Below, piece by piece: positions 9,286-19,237 of a stretch of DNA of 64,000 bases. The stretch covers positions 1,240,001 through 1,304,000 of the forward strand of contig NZ_FXBS01000006.1 in NCBI RefSeq assembly GCF_900178005.1. Reading direction: 5' to 3'. The stretch's first letter is position 1, and every line of letters starts with the position of its first letter. The translations under genes were made by a program, and so were the position numbers. Under the pieces are notes generated by a model. The model did no database searches and was not told where the DNA came from. It saw only the letters and a program-made list of their open reading frames with translations. This DNA is from Tuberibacillus sp. Marseille-P3662 (GTDB lineage: Bacteria; Bacillota; Bacilli; Bacillales; Sporolactobacillaceae).

Positions 9286-10023
9286 TCAGTCGTTTGATTT
9301 CAATGCTTCTAACCAATCCTTAGCTTGTTCATCCAGCGATAGTTTATTAAGCAGCTCCGGACGTCGTTCGTAAGTTCTTTTGATTGACTGCCGGTAACGC
9401 CATTCATCAATTTTGGCATGATTGCCCGATCTAAGCACCTCAGGCACTTCAAAACCACGAAAGTTTGCTGGACGGGTATATTGTGGATGTTCCAGCAAAC
9501 CATTTGAAAACGAATCAGAGACAGCTGATGTTTCATTACCTAAAACACCGGGAAGCAAGCGTACCACACTATCGATGACCACCATGGCTCCAAGTTCACC
9601 ACCTGTCAGAACATAATCACCAATGGATATTTCATCAGTAATCAAATGATCACGAATACGTTCATCATAACCTTCATAATGACCGCAAATAAATATCAAG
9701 TGATCCTCCTTAGACAGGGCTTCAGCGTCGGCTTGTTGATAGGGACGGCCTTGAGGTGTTAATAAAATCACCCTCGGTTGCTGTTCAGCAGATTCAGTAA
9801 CGGCATCAACAGCATCGAAAATCGGCTGCGGTGTCAATACCATGCCTGCTCCGCCACCATACGGATAATCATCCACGCGGTTATGCTTATTTTCCGTGTA
9901 ATCGCGAAAATTTGTCACAGCAAAATCTACAATACCGCGGTCAGCAGCTTGATGCATCATCGAAGCACTGAGCACTCCGGTAAACATCTCCGGAAATAGG
10001 GATAGAATATCAATCTTCATCAT
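9286..10023 (-). CDS. trmD: tRNA (guanine-N1)-methyltransferase
   Basis: Methylates G37 of tRNAs reading codons that begin with C, preventing +1 frameshifts; SPOUT family with a trefoil-knot SAM site. 245 aa. Visible: [14 protein letters not shown] at the start, [26 protein letters not shown], and the knot motif [15 protein letters not shown] followed by [10 protein letters not shown]. The start overlaps the end of rimM by 14 bp, implying translational coupling. A second ATG one codon in is possible. Confidence 0.97.
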   Translation of the reverse strand: MMKIDILSLFPEMFTGVLSASMMHQAADRGIVDFAVTNFRDYTENKHNRVDDYPYGGGAGMVLTPQPIFDAVDAVTESAEQQPRVILLTPQGRPYQQADAEALSKEDHLIFICGHYEGYDERIRDHLITDEISIGDYVLTGGELGAMVVIDSVVRLLPGVLGNETSAVSDSFSNGLLEHPQYTRPANFRGFEVPEVLRSGNHAKIDEWRYRQSIKRTYERRPELLNKLSLDEQAKDWLEALKSND

Positions 10024-10534
10024 CCATCAACCCATCTAGTAAGTGAATCTTAATCGTATTATTACTGACATCAATCGCTTTGACCACATCTTCTATGTAA
10101 GGGATTAAGACATCTTCCCCGTTCCGACCTACAACCCAGACATCATTCGCACCGGGAGAAAGGATTTCATTGACGCGGCCGATATAGTCACCCGCTTCAC
10201 TATATACATCACAGCCGATAATTTCATGATAATAGAATTCATTATCCCCTAATGGTTCTAACTGTTCTTTTGAAACAAACAACAATTGCCCTTTCATCCA
10301 CTCCACATCTTCAATCGATTCATACCCAGCAAAAGTAAGTAAATGAAATTGTTTATGAATCCTGTGACCAGATACCGTAACGGGTGTCTTGTTTGTGTCA
10401 TCCTTGCCAATATATAGAACAGCATCTTCGGCAAACCGCTTGTCTTCAAAGTCTGTTGAACTCATAACACGGACTTCACCACGGAGACCATGCATATTGA
10501 CGATTTTACCGACGTGAAACCACTCTTGTTTCAT
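10010..10534 (-). CDS. rimM: 16S rRNA processing / 30S maturation factor RimM
   Basis: Binds ribosomal protein S19 and helps mature the 30S head. 174 aa from the ATG at 10534 ([16 protein letters not shown] is the typical start); the 10 extra upstream codons have no family support. The RimM beta-barrel spans roughly residues 8-85 and the PRC-barrel follows ([39 protein letters not shown]). Overlaps trmD. Confidence 0.95.
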   Translation of the reverse strand: MKQEWFHVGKIVNMHGLRGEVRVMSSTDFEDKRFAEDAVLYIGKDDTNKTPVTVSGHRIHKQFHLLTFAGYESIEDVEWMKGQLLFVSKEQLEPLGDNEFYYHEIIGCDVYSEAGDYIGRVNEILSPGANDVWVVGRNGEDVLIPYIEDVVKAIDVSNNTIKIHLLDGLMDDED

Positions 10535-10575
10535 ACCATCACAACCTCTTCTGAAACTTATCATTTGTCAAAATG

Positions 10576-10610
10576 AAAACAAAAGTAGGGAGAGCCCACG
10601 CTCCCCCTAC
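10576..10610 (-). terminator. Probable terminator or attenuator between khpA and rimM
   Basis: Stem of 11 bp with one G-U pair (GTAGGGGGAGC / GCTCTCCCTAC), loop GTGG, followed on the minus strand by TTTTGTTTTC. The T-tract is interrupted, so termination may be partial, tuning rpsP-khpA expression against rimM-trmD. Confidence 0.65.
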
Positions 10611-10840
10611 TCCCGTATAGCGACATTCACATTTTTTTGATGAGCTGCTCCTGCTGCTTGGACAACGGTCCGAACAGCCGTGGCAATTCGGCCGTGTTTT
10701 CCAATAACTTTTCCCATATCATCCTTATGAACCGTCAATACATAATCAATGGTTCCGCCGTCATGCCGCTCTTGGGTGACATGGATGTCATCGGGGTGAT
10801 CAACAAAAGGTTCGACAACGGTTTTGATAAGCTCATCCAT
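10607..10840 (-). CDS. khpA: KH-domain RNA-binding protein KhpA (YlqC)
   Basis: Small single-KH RNA-binding protein. In related Gram-positives KhpA pairs with KhpB/Jag and affects cell elongation and division. 77 aa from the ATG at 10840; the codon before it is a TTG and could also serve. The KH signature GKVIGKHGRIATAVRTVV is intact near residues 47-64. It starts 12 bp after rpsP. B. subtilis has ylqD between this gene and rimM; no such gene is present here. Confidence 0.92.
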   Translation of the reverse strand: MDELIKTVVEPFVDHPDDIHVTQERHDGGTIDYVLTVHKDDMGKVIGKHGRIATAVRTVVQAAGAAHQKNVNVAIRE

Positions 10841-10851
10841 CAACCATCAAC

Positions 10852-11124
10852 CTACTTCTTTTGCTTGGCGTTATGCAATTTTTCCATCAAGCCTTCATTG
10901 GAAAACAAATTGCGGACTGTGTCAGAAGGCTTAGCCCCTTTCAACATCCAGTCTAAAGCTTTGTCTTGATCCAGATTAACTTCGGCTGGTTCAACCACTG
11001 GATTATATGTGCCAAGTTGTTCAATGATGCGGCCGTCACGTGGTGATTTGGAATCAGCGACAACCACACGATAGAATGGGCGTTTTTTAGCTCCCATGCG
11101 TTTCAAACGAATTTTTACTGCCAT
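10852..11124 (-). CDS. rpsP: 30S ribosomal protein S16
   Basis: S16 stabilises the 30S platform. 90 aa with the diagnostic start [19 protein letters not shown] and [22 protein letters not shown]. Lies 57 bp downstream of ffh and 12 bp upstream of khpA. Confidence 0.97.
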   Translation of the reverse strand: MAVKIRLKRMGAKKRPFYRVVVADSKSPRDGRIIEQLGTYNPVVEPAEVNLDQDKALDWMLKGAKPSDTVRNLFSNEGLMEKLHNAKQKK

Positions 11125-11181
11125 TATTCATTCACCTTCCTGAAATCATTGATATTTTTACTAATCTCGATTCTTATCTAG

Positions 11182-12528
11182 CTAAAATGGGAGGTTAAAC
11201 GGGTTCTTGCCTTTCTTTTTGCCTTTCCCCGTTCCCATCATTTGTTTCATCATTTTCTTCATTTCTTTAAATTGCTTAAGCAATTTATTAACATCTTGAA
11301 CGCTTGTACCGCTCCCCTTAGCAATCCGGCGTTTACGGCTAGCGTTAATGACATCCGGGGTTTCTTTCTCTTCCCTTGTCATCGATTGGATAATCGCCTC
11401 AATGCTGGTTAACTGACTTTCATCAACATTGAGGTTTTTCATCCCTTTCATCTTGTTGGCACCCGGCATCATACCAAGTAAATCTTCAAGCGGACCCATA
11501 TTGCGAACTTGGCCAAGCTGATCCAAGAAATCATCAAACGTAAAGCTTTGATCACGCATTTTCTGTTCCATTTCCTTGGCTTTTTGTTCATCAACATTCT
11601 GCTCAGCTTTTTCAATAAGGGATAGAACGTCTCCCATACCAAGAATCCGCGATGCCATCCGTTCAGGATGGAATGCCTCTATAGCATCAAGTTTCTCACC
11701 CAGACCAGCAAACTTAATCGGTGTCCCGGTAACAGCTTTTACAGATAAAGCGGCCCCGCCACGGGTATCGCCGTCCAACTTAGTCATCATTACACCTGAT
11801 AAATCCAAGCGGCTATCAAAGCTTTCGGCGACGTTTACCGCATCCTGCCCTGTCATCGCATCAACAACCAATAATGTTTCATCAGGTTGAACGGTGTCCT
11901 TGATATTTGATAATTCATCCATCAGCTCTTCATCGATATGAAGACGTCCTGCGGTATCAATGAACACAACATCATGGTGATCTTCCTTGGCCTTATCAAC
12001 CGCTTGTTGGGCAATCTGTACAGGATCAGCGTCTTCGCCGAGTGAGAACACCGGCATATCTAATTGTTTGCCAAGGGTTTGCAATTGGTTGATGGCGGCT
12101 GGACGGTAGACGTCGGCAGCAACAAGCAACGGGTTTTTGTTAAATTCTTTTCGAACATAGTTCGCTAATTTCCCGACAGTGGTTGTCTTACCGGCCCCTT
12201 GCAAACCGGCTAACATAATCACTGTCGGTGGTTTGGAAGCAAACTGAAGTTTATTCTGCTCACCGCCCATCAACGTCGTCAATTCTTCCTGAACAACTTT
12301 AATGACTTGTTGACCCGGTGTTAAACTATCAAGAACATCTTGACCGACAGCCCGCTCTTTAACCCGTTTGATAAAGTCTTTAACAACCTTAAAATTAACA
12401 TCGGCTTCGAGTAAAGCGAGCCGGACTTCACGCGTCATTTCTTTGACGTCGTCTTCCGTCACCTTGCCTTTGCCGCGTATCTTTTTTATCGTTGCTTGAA
12501 GCCGGTCAGATAAGTTTTCAAATGCCAT
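11182..12528 (-). CDS. ffh: Signal recognition particle GTPase Ffh
   Basis: Protein subunit of the SRP; binds signal sequences and the 4.5S/6S RNA and docks with FtsY. 448 aa. N-domain residues 1-90; G-domain with GLQGAGKTTTVGKL near 108, DTAGRLHIDEE and TKLDGDTRGGAAL; C-terminal methionine-rich M-domain (FDDFLDQLGQVRNMGP to FKEMKKMMKQMMG) ending in a lysine/glycine-rich tail. Lies 11 bp downstream of ylxM, its usual partner. Confidence 0.97.
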   Translation of the reverse strand: MAFENLSDRLQATIKKIRGKGKVTEDDVKEMTREVRLALLEADVNFKVVKDFIKRVKERAVGQDVLDSLTPGQQVIKVVQEELTTLMGGEQNKLQFASKPPTVIMLAGLQGAGKTTTVGKLANYVRKEFNKNPLLVAADVYRPAAINQLQTLGKQLDMPVFSLGEDADPVQIAQQAVDKAKEDHHDVVFIDTAGRLHIDEELMDELSNIKDTVQPDETLLVVDAMTGQDAVNVAESFDSRLDLSGVMMTKLDGDTRGGAALSVKAVTGTPIKFAGLGEKLDAIEAFHPERMASRILGMGDVLSLIEKAEQNVDEQKAKEMEQKMRDQSFTFDDFLDQLGQVRNMGPLEDLLGMMPGANKMKGMKNLNVDESQLTSIEAIIQSMTREEKETPDVINASRKRRIAKGSGTSVQDVNKLLKQFKEMKKMMKQMMGTGKGKKKGKNPFNLPF

Positions 12529-12539
12529 TCTGCCGCCTC

Positions 12540-12875
12540 CTAATCAAGATTCTCCAATTCAGCGATTTTGTGCTGAATGGCCGTGGACCTCACATGATCT
12601 TCCTGCGACAGTATGGTTCGCAGTTCCCCGATGATTTTCGTTCGCTCCATGTATTTATTGTAAAGAGCGAGCTTTACCTCAAAATCTTCAAGCATGGCTT
12701 CTGTGCGCCGCAGGTTATCATAGACAGCTTGACGGCTTACATCGAAAGTCTCAGCTATCTCGCCAAGTGAGTAATCATCAATGTAATATAAATTCATATA
12801 ACGTTGTTGTTTGGGGGTTAACAATGATTGATAAAAGTCGTACAAAGCATTGACCCGCATGGTCTTTTCTAACAT
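12540..12875 (-). CDS. ylxM: SRP-associated HTH protein YlxM
   Basis: UPF0122 family helix-turn-helix protein of 111 aa, encoded directly before ffh in most Bacilli; streptococcal YlxM binds SRP components. Sigma-70 region-4-like HTH visible: [18 protein letters not shown]-type block and [14 protein letters not shown]. First gene of the ylxM-ffh unit, with a near-consensus promoter 45 bp upstream and an AAGGTGA ribosome site. Confidence 0.94.
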   Translation of the reverse strand: MLEKTMRVNALYDFYQSLLTPKQQRYMNLYYIDDYSLGEIAETFDVSRQAVYDNLRRTEAMLEDFEVKLALYNKYMERTKIIGELRTILSQEDHVRSTAIQHKIAELENLD

Positions 12876-12918
12876 ATTCGCATCACCTTGTAAAGCTTAT
12901 TCACTTTACACATTGATT

Positions 12919-12947
12919 ATAATAACTTGTTTTTATAAGTGTGTCAA
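12919..12947 (-). promoter_or_regulatory. Predicted sigma-A promoter of ylxM-ffh
   Basis: On the minus strand, a perfect TTGACA (12947-12942) and TATTAT (12924-12919) are spaced by 17 bp in the 90-bp ftsY-ylxM gap. It makes ylxM-ffh-rpsP an independent transcription unit within the smc-ftsY-ffh cluster. Confidence 0.7.
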
Positions 12948-12965
12948 GTTTTTTTCTTAACAGTT

Positions 12966-13970
12966 TTATTCATGCGTGTCTTCGACTTCTGTCTCTTCAC
13001 TAAACAAATCAGAAAACAAACCGTAAACAAAACTATCGGCATCAAAATGTTGCAGATCGTCGATACCTTCACCTAACCCCACAAATTTGACCGGCAGATC
13101 CAGTTCATGTCTAATTGCTAGAACAATCCCGCCTTTAGCTGTCCCATCAAGTTTGGTTAATACAATGCCGCTGACATCCGTCGCTTCCTTAAAGGTCTTC
13201 GCTTGACTAAGGGCATTCTGTCCCGTTGTTGCATCCAATACAAGCAACACTTCATGGGGAGCATCTGGAACTTCCCTTGTAATCACACGTTTAACCTTTT
13301 CTAATTCTTTCATGAGATTGACTTTGTTCTGCAGTCGTCCGGCTGTATCACAAATCAAGACATCAGCACCACGCGACTTTGCGGCTTGAACCGCATCATA
13401 AACCACAGCAGCTGGGTCTGATCCCTCCTGATGTTTGATCACATCAACGCTAGCACGTTCCCCCCAGGCCTCCAATTGTTCAATGGCCCCGGCACGAAAC
13501 GTATCACCAGCAGCGAGCACCACATTCTGGCCGTCTTGTTTAAATTGATGCGCGAGCTTGCCAATCGTCGTTGTTTTACCAACACCATTAACGCCGACAA
13601 CAAGAATGACAGTCATACCATTGTGATTCATTATCATTTCAGTTTCCTGATCAGATTTTTCTAGCATATCGGCGAGCACTTCAATGATTACATCTTTTAA
13701 CTCAGCGGTTTCTTTTATATTACGTTTCCTCGCTTCATCTTTAAGTTTTTCAACAAGATCCATCACGGTTTGCATGCCAACATCCGCGGAAATCAAGATT
13801 TCTTCTAGTTCTTCAAAGAATTCTTCATCCACTTTCCGGTAACGGGCCATTAAATTGTTCATTTTGTCCGCTACCGAATGTCGTGTTTTGGCTAACCCCC
13901 CTTTGAATTTTTCAGTGACACTATTTTTCTGTGACGTCATTTTCTCTTTTAATTTTTTTATAAAGCTCAT
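12966..13970 (-). CDS. ftsY: SRP receptor FtsY
   Basis: Membrane-associated GTPase receptor that delivers SRP-ribosome complexes to the Sec translocon. 334 aa with a short N-terminal charged region, the NG core with [14 protein letters not shown] near residue 128, [26 protein letters not shown] and [12 protein letters not shown]. The acidic A-domain of proteobacterial FtsY is absent, as is normal in Bacillus. Lies 11 bp downstream of smc. Confidence 0.96.
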   Translation of the reverse strand: MSFIKKLKEKMTSQKNSVTEKFKGGLAKTRHSVADKMNNLMARYRKVDEEFFEELEEILISADVGMQTVMDLVEKLKDEARKRNIKETAELKDVIIEVLADMLEKSDQETEMIMNHNGMTVILVVGVNGVGKTTTIGKLAHQFKQDGQNVVLAAGDTFRAGAIEQLEAWGERASVDVIKHQEGSDPAAVVYDAVQAAKSRGADVLICDTAGRLQNKVNLMKELEKVKRVITREVPDAPHEVLLVLDATTGQNALSQAKTFKEATDVSGIVLTKLDGTAKGGIVLAIRHELDLPVKFVGLGEGIDDLQHFDADSFVYGLFSDLFSEETEVEDTHE

Positions 13971-13981
13971 AGCTGACCTCC

Positions 13982-16900
13982 TTATGTTGCTTCGATAAGT
14001 TCTTTTGTTTCTTCCAATCGAACCGATACAAGTTTGGATACACCGGATTCCTGCATGGTGACACCATAAAGGACATCGGATTGTTCCATAGTTCCTTTTC
14101 TGTGTGTAATGACGATAAATTGCGTGCCTTGACTAAATGTTTTTAAAAACTCAGCGTACCGATCAACATTGGCTTCATCCAAAGCCGCTTCCACCTCATC
14201 AAGGACACAGAAAGGAACTGGACGAACTCTTAGGATCGAAAATAATAGGGCAATTGCGGTGAGTGCCCGTTCGCCGCCTGATAATAATGATAGATGCTGA
14301 AGCTTTTTCCCTGGCGGTTGTGCAAGGATATCAACACCGCTATTAAGCAAATCATGTTCATCGGTAAGGGCTAAATCAGCGCGACCGCCTCCGAATAGTT
14401 GCTGAAAGATCACTTTAAACTGATCTTGTACGCTATAAAATGTATATTCAAACCGGCTTCGAACTTCCTCGTCCATTTCGGAAATGACATCCAACAGTGT
14501 TTGCTTGGCTTCAATTAAATCATTCTTTTGTTCTTGTAAAAACGTCAGCCGTTCGGATACACGCTCATATTCATCAATGGAAGCAAGATTAACCGTTCCC
14601 AGTTCATCGATGGATCGTTTTAATAATTTCACTTCCTGCCGGGCCGCTTCAATATCATCCGGGAGTGTATAGCGTTCTTTAGCCGCTTCAAAACTTAACT
14701 CATAATTTTCCCTAAGTCCGTTCAGTAAATTATCCAAGGCGACATCGACGCGTTCATGGGCTAATTCTTCCCTCTTTAGTGTTTCCGTTGTTTCTTTTAA
14801 TAGACGTTGCTCCTCTTTCAATTCCTGCTCAGCGGCTTCTAATTGTTGATAGATTTGCTGGCGTTTCTCGCGGCGCTCCTCAATCCAATGGGTAATCGCT
14901 TCTTTATCCTGGCGACATTGCTGGATGTTCTCATCCAATGTCTGCTGATCATATTGCTGATGATCCAAATGACTGCCCACTTCTTGAATCGCTTGGTTGG
15001 CTGTATCTAATTGCTGTGTGATCGATTGTAGATCCGCTTGCCGTTCATCAAGACGATCTTTTAAGTTGGTCACAACCTCTTGTTGTCTTGCTTTTTTAAC
15101 CTTAAGGTCATGCCATTCATTTTGTAGACGCTCCTTGGTAGCTTCCTCGTTTTTCTTCTGTTCTTCAAGCTCTTCGATCCGCCGATTTAATTGGTGATCT
15201 TGGTCTTTCAGCGTCGTTTGCTTGTCGTGGAGTTGTTTCAATTTGTTATCAATGGCTTGGATCTCACTTGTGAATGTTTCCCGTTCCCGTTTGATGAGGT
15301 CGCCTTTATCTGTCATTGATTTGATTTCATAGTCCACATCACGCAATTGATCAACAAGCGATTGCTTTTGTTCCCCAAGCTTCGAGAGGACTTGGTGTTT
15401 CTCTTGAACAACAGGCTGTAGCTGTTTGATTTGATCGTTCAATTTTGTGACTTGGTCACTCAATGTTTGTTTTTGCTGTTCCATTTCTTCAATTTGTTCC
15501 GTTAGTTTCTCAATATCTCTTTGCCGACCAATGAGACTAACTTTGTTATTCTTTTGACTGCCACCGGACATTGAACCACCGGGGTTAACGATGTCACCTT
15601 CTAGCGTGACAATCCGGTGCTTGTGCTGGATGACTTTAGCCAGTGCATTAGCCCCCTTCAAATGTTCGGCGATGATGACATTTCCGAGCAAATGACGGAT
15701 CACATGCTGATGTTCCTCCTTACAATTGACGAGTTGATCTGCCGTGCCAACAAATACGGAATGTTGACTCATTTTATTGAGATCATGACGGGCAACGAAC
15801 CGAGGTTTGATGACTGATAACGGTAAAAATGTAGCACGCCCCGCCCCATTATGTTTCAAAAATCGGATGGCTTCACGAGCATCATTTTCTTGATCAACAA
15901 TAATGTTCTGGGCCGCACCACCAAGCGCCGTCTCAATCGCCTTTTCATGAGTCTTATCCACCCGCACAAGTTCAGCAACAGCACCGTGAATCCCATTTAA
16001 TTGTTGATGCGATTGCAGCACTTTTTTGACGCCATGAAAATAACCAGAATAATCATCATTCATATCTTCAAGCATGTCTTTTTTAGACTGTGCTTGACGT
16101 AGGTATTGATCAATATTCGTCAAAGCATCTTTCCGTTTTTGATATTGTCGCTTTGCTTCATCTAATTTTGCTTGATTGGAACGGTACGCTTCAGATTCCG
16201 TTTGTTCTTGATCCGTTATGGACTGTAACTGGTCATTGAGACCCCGTCTTTGTTGGTCCAACTGCTCATGTTGGTGGCTGACACCTTGATCTTCATCACC
16301 AAGGCGCTTAGCTCGTTCTGTCATTTGCTGCTTCTGCTCGTTCAAATACCGGATTTCATTTCGGCTTGAAGCCTGATCATTCAATAATTCAATATAATCC
16401 GCCTTGAGTTGCTCGATTTCATTTTCAATTGATTCCTTGAAATGGTCCAACTGATCCTGGCGTTGTTGGAGCTGGTCATTGAGATCATCAAGCGTCTGCT
16501 TTTGTTGCTTGTAATTGGCTGCTTCTTGCTCGACATCGAGCTGGCATGTTTTCTGCTGATCGGTGAGCTTCTTAATTCGATCATCAAGCTCATGAGCATT
16601 TTCTTGAGCATGCTTCGCTCGTTCTTCAAGGACATTTTTTTGCCCTTCATACTTTTCCACCATTTGACTTGCTAACAATAAAGATTCTTGTAAGTCTCCA
16701 ATCGATTCATCTAAGGCTTGAACAGTGGTCCGTTTTTCGTCATTATTTGCTTGCCGTTCTTGAATGGCTGACGTCTGCTCAGATTCTTTGGTCTTGAGTT
16801 GTTCAATCTTATCGGCGCGTTCCTGCCATTCCTTATGTTTGATTTCAATATCATAAGCGTATAATGCAACCTCTGTCTTTTCTAACGACTCCTTTTTATG

Positions 16901-17548
16901 TAAATAATCCTTAGCGACTGAGGCTTGTTCTTCCAGCGGCCCCACTTGATTCTCCAATTCAAAGATAATATCTTCAATGCGGTCAAGATTATCTTGAGAT
17001 TCATTTAATTTTTTTTCAGCGTCTTGCTTTCGGTGTTTATATTTTAAAACGCCTGCTGCTTCTTCAAAGATTTTTCGTTTATCTTCAGGCTTACTATTTA
17101 AAATTTCATCAATTTTACCTTGACCAATAATCGAATAAGCTTCGCGTCCAAGACCTGAATCCATAAATAAATCAACAATATCCTTCAAGCGACATTTTTG
17201 ATTATTCAGTAAATACTCGCTATCTCCTGAACGGAACACTCGGCGCGTGACACTGACCTCATTAAAGTCATAAGCCAGGTATTGATCCGAATTATCTAAA
17301 ATGAGGGTGACTTCAGCCATATTTAAAGGCTGCTTCGCGTCACTCCCGGCAAAAATAATATCTTCCATCTTTGCTCCGCGTAACGATTTAGCAGATTGCT
17401 CACCTAGCACCCACCGAACCGCATCGGCAATGTTGCTCTTCCCGCTTCCATTAGGTCCTACCACCGAGGTGACACCGGGAACGAACTCAACATTTATTTT
17501 ATTAGCGAAGGATTTAAATCCAACAACTTCCAGTTGTTTGAGGAACAT
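13982..17548 (-). CDS. smc: Chromosome segregation ATPase SMC
   Basis: Core ATPase of the bacterial condensin complex, acting with ScpA and ScpB to organise and separate chromosomes. 1188 aa, the standard length. Walker A GPNGSGKSNIADAVRW begins near residue 32; two long coiled coils (about 170-500 and 670-1020) flank a hinge around 505-665 (YSGYFHGVKKVLQ, GGAAQNIIV, GGSMSGGS); the C-terminal head has the ABC signature LSLLSGGERALTAIAL and Walker B PFCVLDEVEAALDE. Upstream a 106-bp repeat element separates it from the yfkK-like gene. Confidence 0.98.
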   Translation of the reverse strand: MFLKQLEVVGFKSFANKINVEFVPGVTSVVGPNGSGKSNIADAVRWVLGEQSAKSLRGAKMEDIIFAGSDAKQPLNMAEVTLILDNSDQYLAYDFNEVSVTRRVFRSGDSEYLLNNQKCRLKDIVDLFMDSGLGREAYSIIGQGKIDEILNSKPEDKRKIFEEAAGVLKYKHRKQDAEKKLNESQDNLDRIEDIIFELENQVGPLEEQASVAKDYLHKKESLEKTEVALYAYDIEIKHKEWQERADKIEQLKTKESEQTSAIQERQANNDEKRTTVQALDESIGDLQESLLLASQMVEKYEGQKNVLEERAKHAQENAHELDDRIKKLTDQQKTCQLDVEQEAANYKQQKQTLDDLNDQLQQRQDQLDHFKESIENEIEQLKADYIELLNDQASSRNEIRYLNEQKQQMTERAKRLGDEDQGVSHQHEQLDQQRRGLNDQLQSITDQEQTESEAYRSNQAKLDEAKRQYQKRKDALTNIDQYLRQAQSKKDMLEDMNDDYSGYFHGVKKVLQSHQQLNGIHGAVAELVRVDKTHEKAIETALGGAAQNIIVDQENDAREAIRFLKHNGAGRATFLPLSVIKPRFVARHDLNKMSQHSVFVGTADQLVNCKEEHQHVIRHLLGNVIIAEHLKGANALAKVIQHKHRIVTLEGDIVNPGGSMSGGSQKNNKVSLIGRQRDIEKLTEQIEEMEQQKQTLSDQVTKLNDQIKQLQPVVQEKHQVLSKLGEQKQSLVDQLRDVDYEIKSMTDKGDLIKRERETFTSEIQAIDNKLKQLHDKQTTLKDQDHQLNRRIEELEEQKKNEEATKERLQNEWHDLKVKKARQQEVVTNLKDRLDERQADLQSITQQLDTANQAIQEVGSHLDHQQYDQQTLDENIQQCRQDKEAITHWIEERREKRQQIYQQLEAAEQELKEEQRLLKETTETLKREELAHERVDVALDNLLNGLRENYELSFEAAKERYTLPDDIEAARQEVKLLKRSIDELGTVNLASIDEYERVSERLTFLQEQKNDLIEAKQTLLDVISEMDEEVRSRFEYTFYSVQDQFKVIFQQLFGGGRADLALTDEHDLLNSGVDILAQPPGKKLQHLSLLSGGERALTAIALLFSILRVRPVPFCVLDEVEAALDEANVDRYAEFLKTFSQGTQFIVITHRKGTMEQSDVLYGVTMQESGVSKLVSVRLEETKELIEAT

Positions 17549-17646
17549 GTCTCATATCCTCTCCTAGAACTTTCAAATATCTCTTAAATAAAAAACCGTT
17601 TTTATTGTATCATAGCTTGGCCGAACACAGGTGTGATTTTTTTGAT

Positions 17647-17752
17647 AAGGCTGTTTTCGTAAATTTTGTTGCCTTTTAGCCTCGTGGTTGAATCAAAATA
17701 CGACCAGTTTATAGATTTTGTGCATAACAACAATCTTTGATCAAACAGCCTT
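17647..17752. repeat. 106-bp minimal element B (both ends of element A joined)
   Basis: Lies in the 295-bp gap upstream of smc. The left 50 bp match the left end of element A (AAGGCTGTTTTCGTAAATTT, then TGGTTGAATCAAAAT), and the right part matches A's right end (TTATAGATTTTGTGCA). The ends form imperfect inverted repeats beginning AAGGCTGTTT. It lacks the roughly 375-bp interior of A, so it is either an internal deletion product or the basic mobile unit. Confidence 0.65.
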
Positions 17753-17843
17753 TGGAAAAAAGATTGTTAAATAAGGGAGAAGCGGTTGTATTATGTACAC
17801 CATTTGATAAAATGGGCAATAAACGTTTGTATGGAGGCGAACC

Positions 17844-18071
17844 ATGGATTTAACCATCAAAAACAATGAAAATATTGAGTATATGCTGTCTGAGATTAAG
17901 AAAAAACTACAGCTAGTTAATCCGGAACTTATTCAACCAGAGGCCTACTCAACGAGCCAATATGATGACTTATTTGATTTGTATCAAATGATTAGTAAGA
18001 AAGATCAGATTAGTGTTAATGAAATGCAAGGGATTATGGATGAATTACGCTCGCTGAGGAATAACAACTAA
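17844..18071 (+). CDS. DUF1128 / UPF0435 family protein (YfkK-like)
   Basis: A 75-aa acidic helical protein, one of the few plus-strand genes here. It matches the UPF0435 pattern: NIEYMLSEIKKKLQLVNP at the N-terminus, then YDDLFDLYQMISKKD and MQGIMDELRSLR. Function unknown. Good ribosome site (GGAGGCGAACC). It sits between smc and rnc, two genes that are otherwise adjacent in B. subtilis, so this is an insertion relative to that order. It converges with rnc through a shared hairpin. Confidence 0.85.
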   Translation: MDLTIKNNENIEYMLSEIKKKLQLVNPELIQPEAYSTSQYDDLFDLYQMISKKDQISVNEMQGIMDELRSLRNNN

Positions 18072-18083
18072 TAATACAGACAA

Positions 18084-18110
18084 AGAGCACCGTTCTATGG
18101 ACGGTGCTCT
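18084..18110. terminator. Hairpin between the convergent yfkK-like gene and rnc
   Basis: Perfect 9-bp stem AGAGCACCG / CGGTGCTCT with a 9-nt loop, 12 bp after the yfkK-like stop and 7 bp after the rnc stop. The flanking T-runs are poor on both strands, so termination may be weak; position suggests shared use. Confidence 0.6.
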
Positions 18111-18117
18111 AAATAGT

Positions 18118-18843
18118 TCATTCGATGGTTTGCAAAGCAACTTGGGCGGCATGCTGCTCCGATTCTTTCTTTGACTTGCCTTGTCCACTGCCCAGGGTCT
18201 CACCGTTTAACAATACATTTGAGATAAATGTCCGGCTATGGGCCGGTCCTTCTTCCCCGGCAACCGTATATTTTAATTCACCTAAATTCCTGCGCTGCAC
18301 CGCTTCTTGTAATTGACTTTTAAAATCCATCACATATGAAAAAGCACCCTTACGAATCGGAGGATACACAACCGTCTCCAGAAAACGGTTGACGGGTTCC
18401 AATCCTTTGTCAAGATATAAGGCACCGACAAAAGCCTCGAACACATCAGCCAATAGGGCGGGGCGCTTCCGTCCGCCTGTCCGTTCCTCACCTTTTCCGA
18501 GAAAAATCATGTCACCAAATGAAAATTGTCTCGCGAATTCAACTAAGGACGGTTCACAAACAATTGCGGCTCTGAGCTTTGTCAAATCCCCTTCGCTCAT
18601 CGAAGGATACGCTTGATATAGATAGTTGGACACCAATAGTTCCAAGACAGCATCACCCAGAAACTCTAGGCGCTCATAATCATCGTTACTCTGTTTACGG
18701 TGTTCATTCACATATGACGAATGGGTAAAAGCTTGCTTCAATAACTTATCATTAACCAATGGAAGATCTGCTTGTTGTAAAAACCGGTGCAGTTTTTCCA
18801 TTTTATCTTTTTCATCCTGTTGTAATTGATTCAGTGGTGCCAT
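18118..18843 (-). CDS. rnc: Ribonuclease III
   Basis: Double-strand-specific endoribonuclease for rRNA and scRNA processing. 241 aa. The RNase III signature [16 protein letters not shown] is near residue 41, with the second acidic set in [18 protein letters not shown]-terminal dsRNA-binding domain follows ([32 protein letters not shown]). Follows acpP as in B. subtilis, but separated from smc by the yfkK-like gene. Confidence 0.97.
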   Translation of the reverse strand: MAPLNQLQQDEKDKMEKLHRFLQQADLPLVNDKLLKQAFTHSSYVNEHRKQSNDDYERLEFLGDAVLELLVSNYLYQAYPSMSEGDLTKLRAAIVCEPSLVEFARQFSFGDMIFLGKGEERTGGRKRPALLADVFEAFVGALYLDKGLEPVNRFLETVVYPPIRKGAFSYVMDFKSQLQEAVQRRNLGELKYTVAGEEGPAHSRTFISNVLLNGETLGSGQGKSKKESEQHAAQVALQTIE

Positions 18844-18885
18844 GGGATTAACCCTCCAATCTCTTCTGCCCTTTATTCTTTTTAA

Positions 18886-18915
18886 AATAAAGTCCCGTTA
18901 AAACGGGACTTTATT
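18886..18915 (-). terminator. Terminator/attenuator between acpP and rnc
   Basis: Long perfect stem AATAAAGTCCCGTT / AACGGGACTTTATT with a minimal loop, followed on the minus strand by TTAAAAAG. It should reduce readthrough from the highly expressed lipid operon into rnc. Confidence 0.75.
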
Positions 18916-18926
18916 GCCAGGATCAG

Positions 18927-19163
18927 CTATTGATTATTGTTTATGTAGTCCACTACGTCGCCTACAGTCACAATTTTTTCAGCATCCTCGTCGGAGATTT
19001 CCAAATCAAACTCATCTTCAAGTTCCATAACCAATTCAACAACATCAAGGGAATCGGCATCCAAGTCATCTTTAAAAGAAGCTTCAGGTTTCACTGCAGA
19101 TTCCTCAACATCTAGACGGTCGACAACGATCTTTTGAATTTTTGGTAGAATTTCTTCAGCCAT
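18927..19163 (-). CDS. acpP: Acyl carrier protein
   Basis: Carries growing acyl chains on a 4'-phosphopantetheine arm. 78 aa, strongly acidic, with the attachment serine in [18 protein letters not shown] near residue 38. Strong ribosome site (AGGGGAGG). Last gene of fapR-plsX-fabD-fabG-acpP, 75 bp after fabG. Confidence 0.98.
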   Translation of the reverse strand: MAEEILPKIQKIVVDRLDVEESAVKPEASFKDDLDADSLDVVELVMELEDEFDLEISDEDAEKIVTVGDVVDYINNNQ

Positions 19164-19237
19164 TCCGTTTCACCTCCCCTCAAGGTTATAGGGCTCTAAT
19201 AAAATACCAGATTTGAACCTGGACGTAAAGCTATTTG

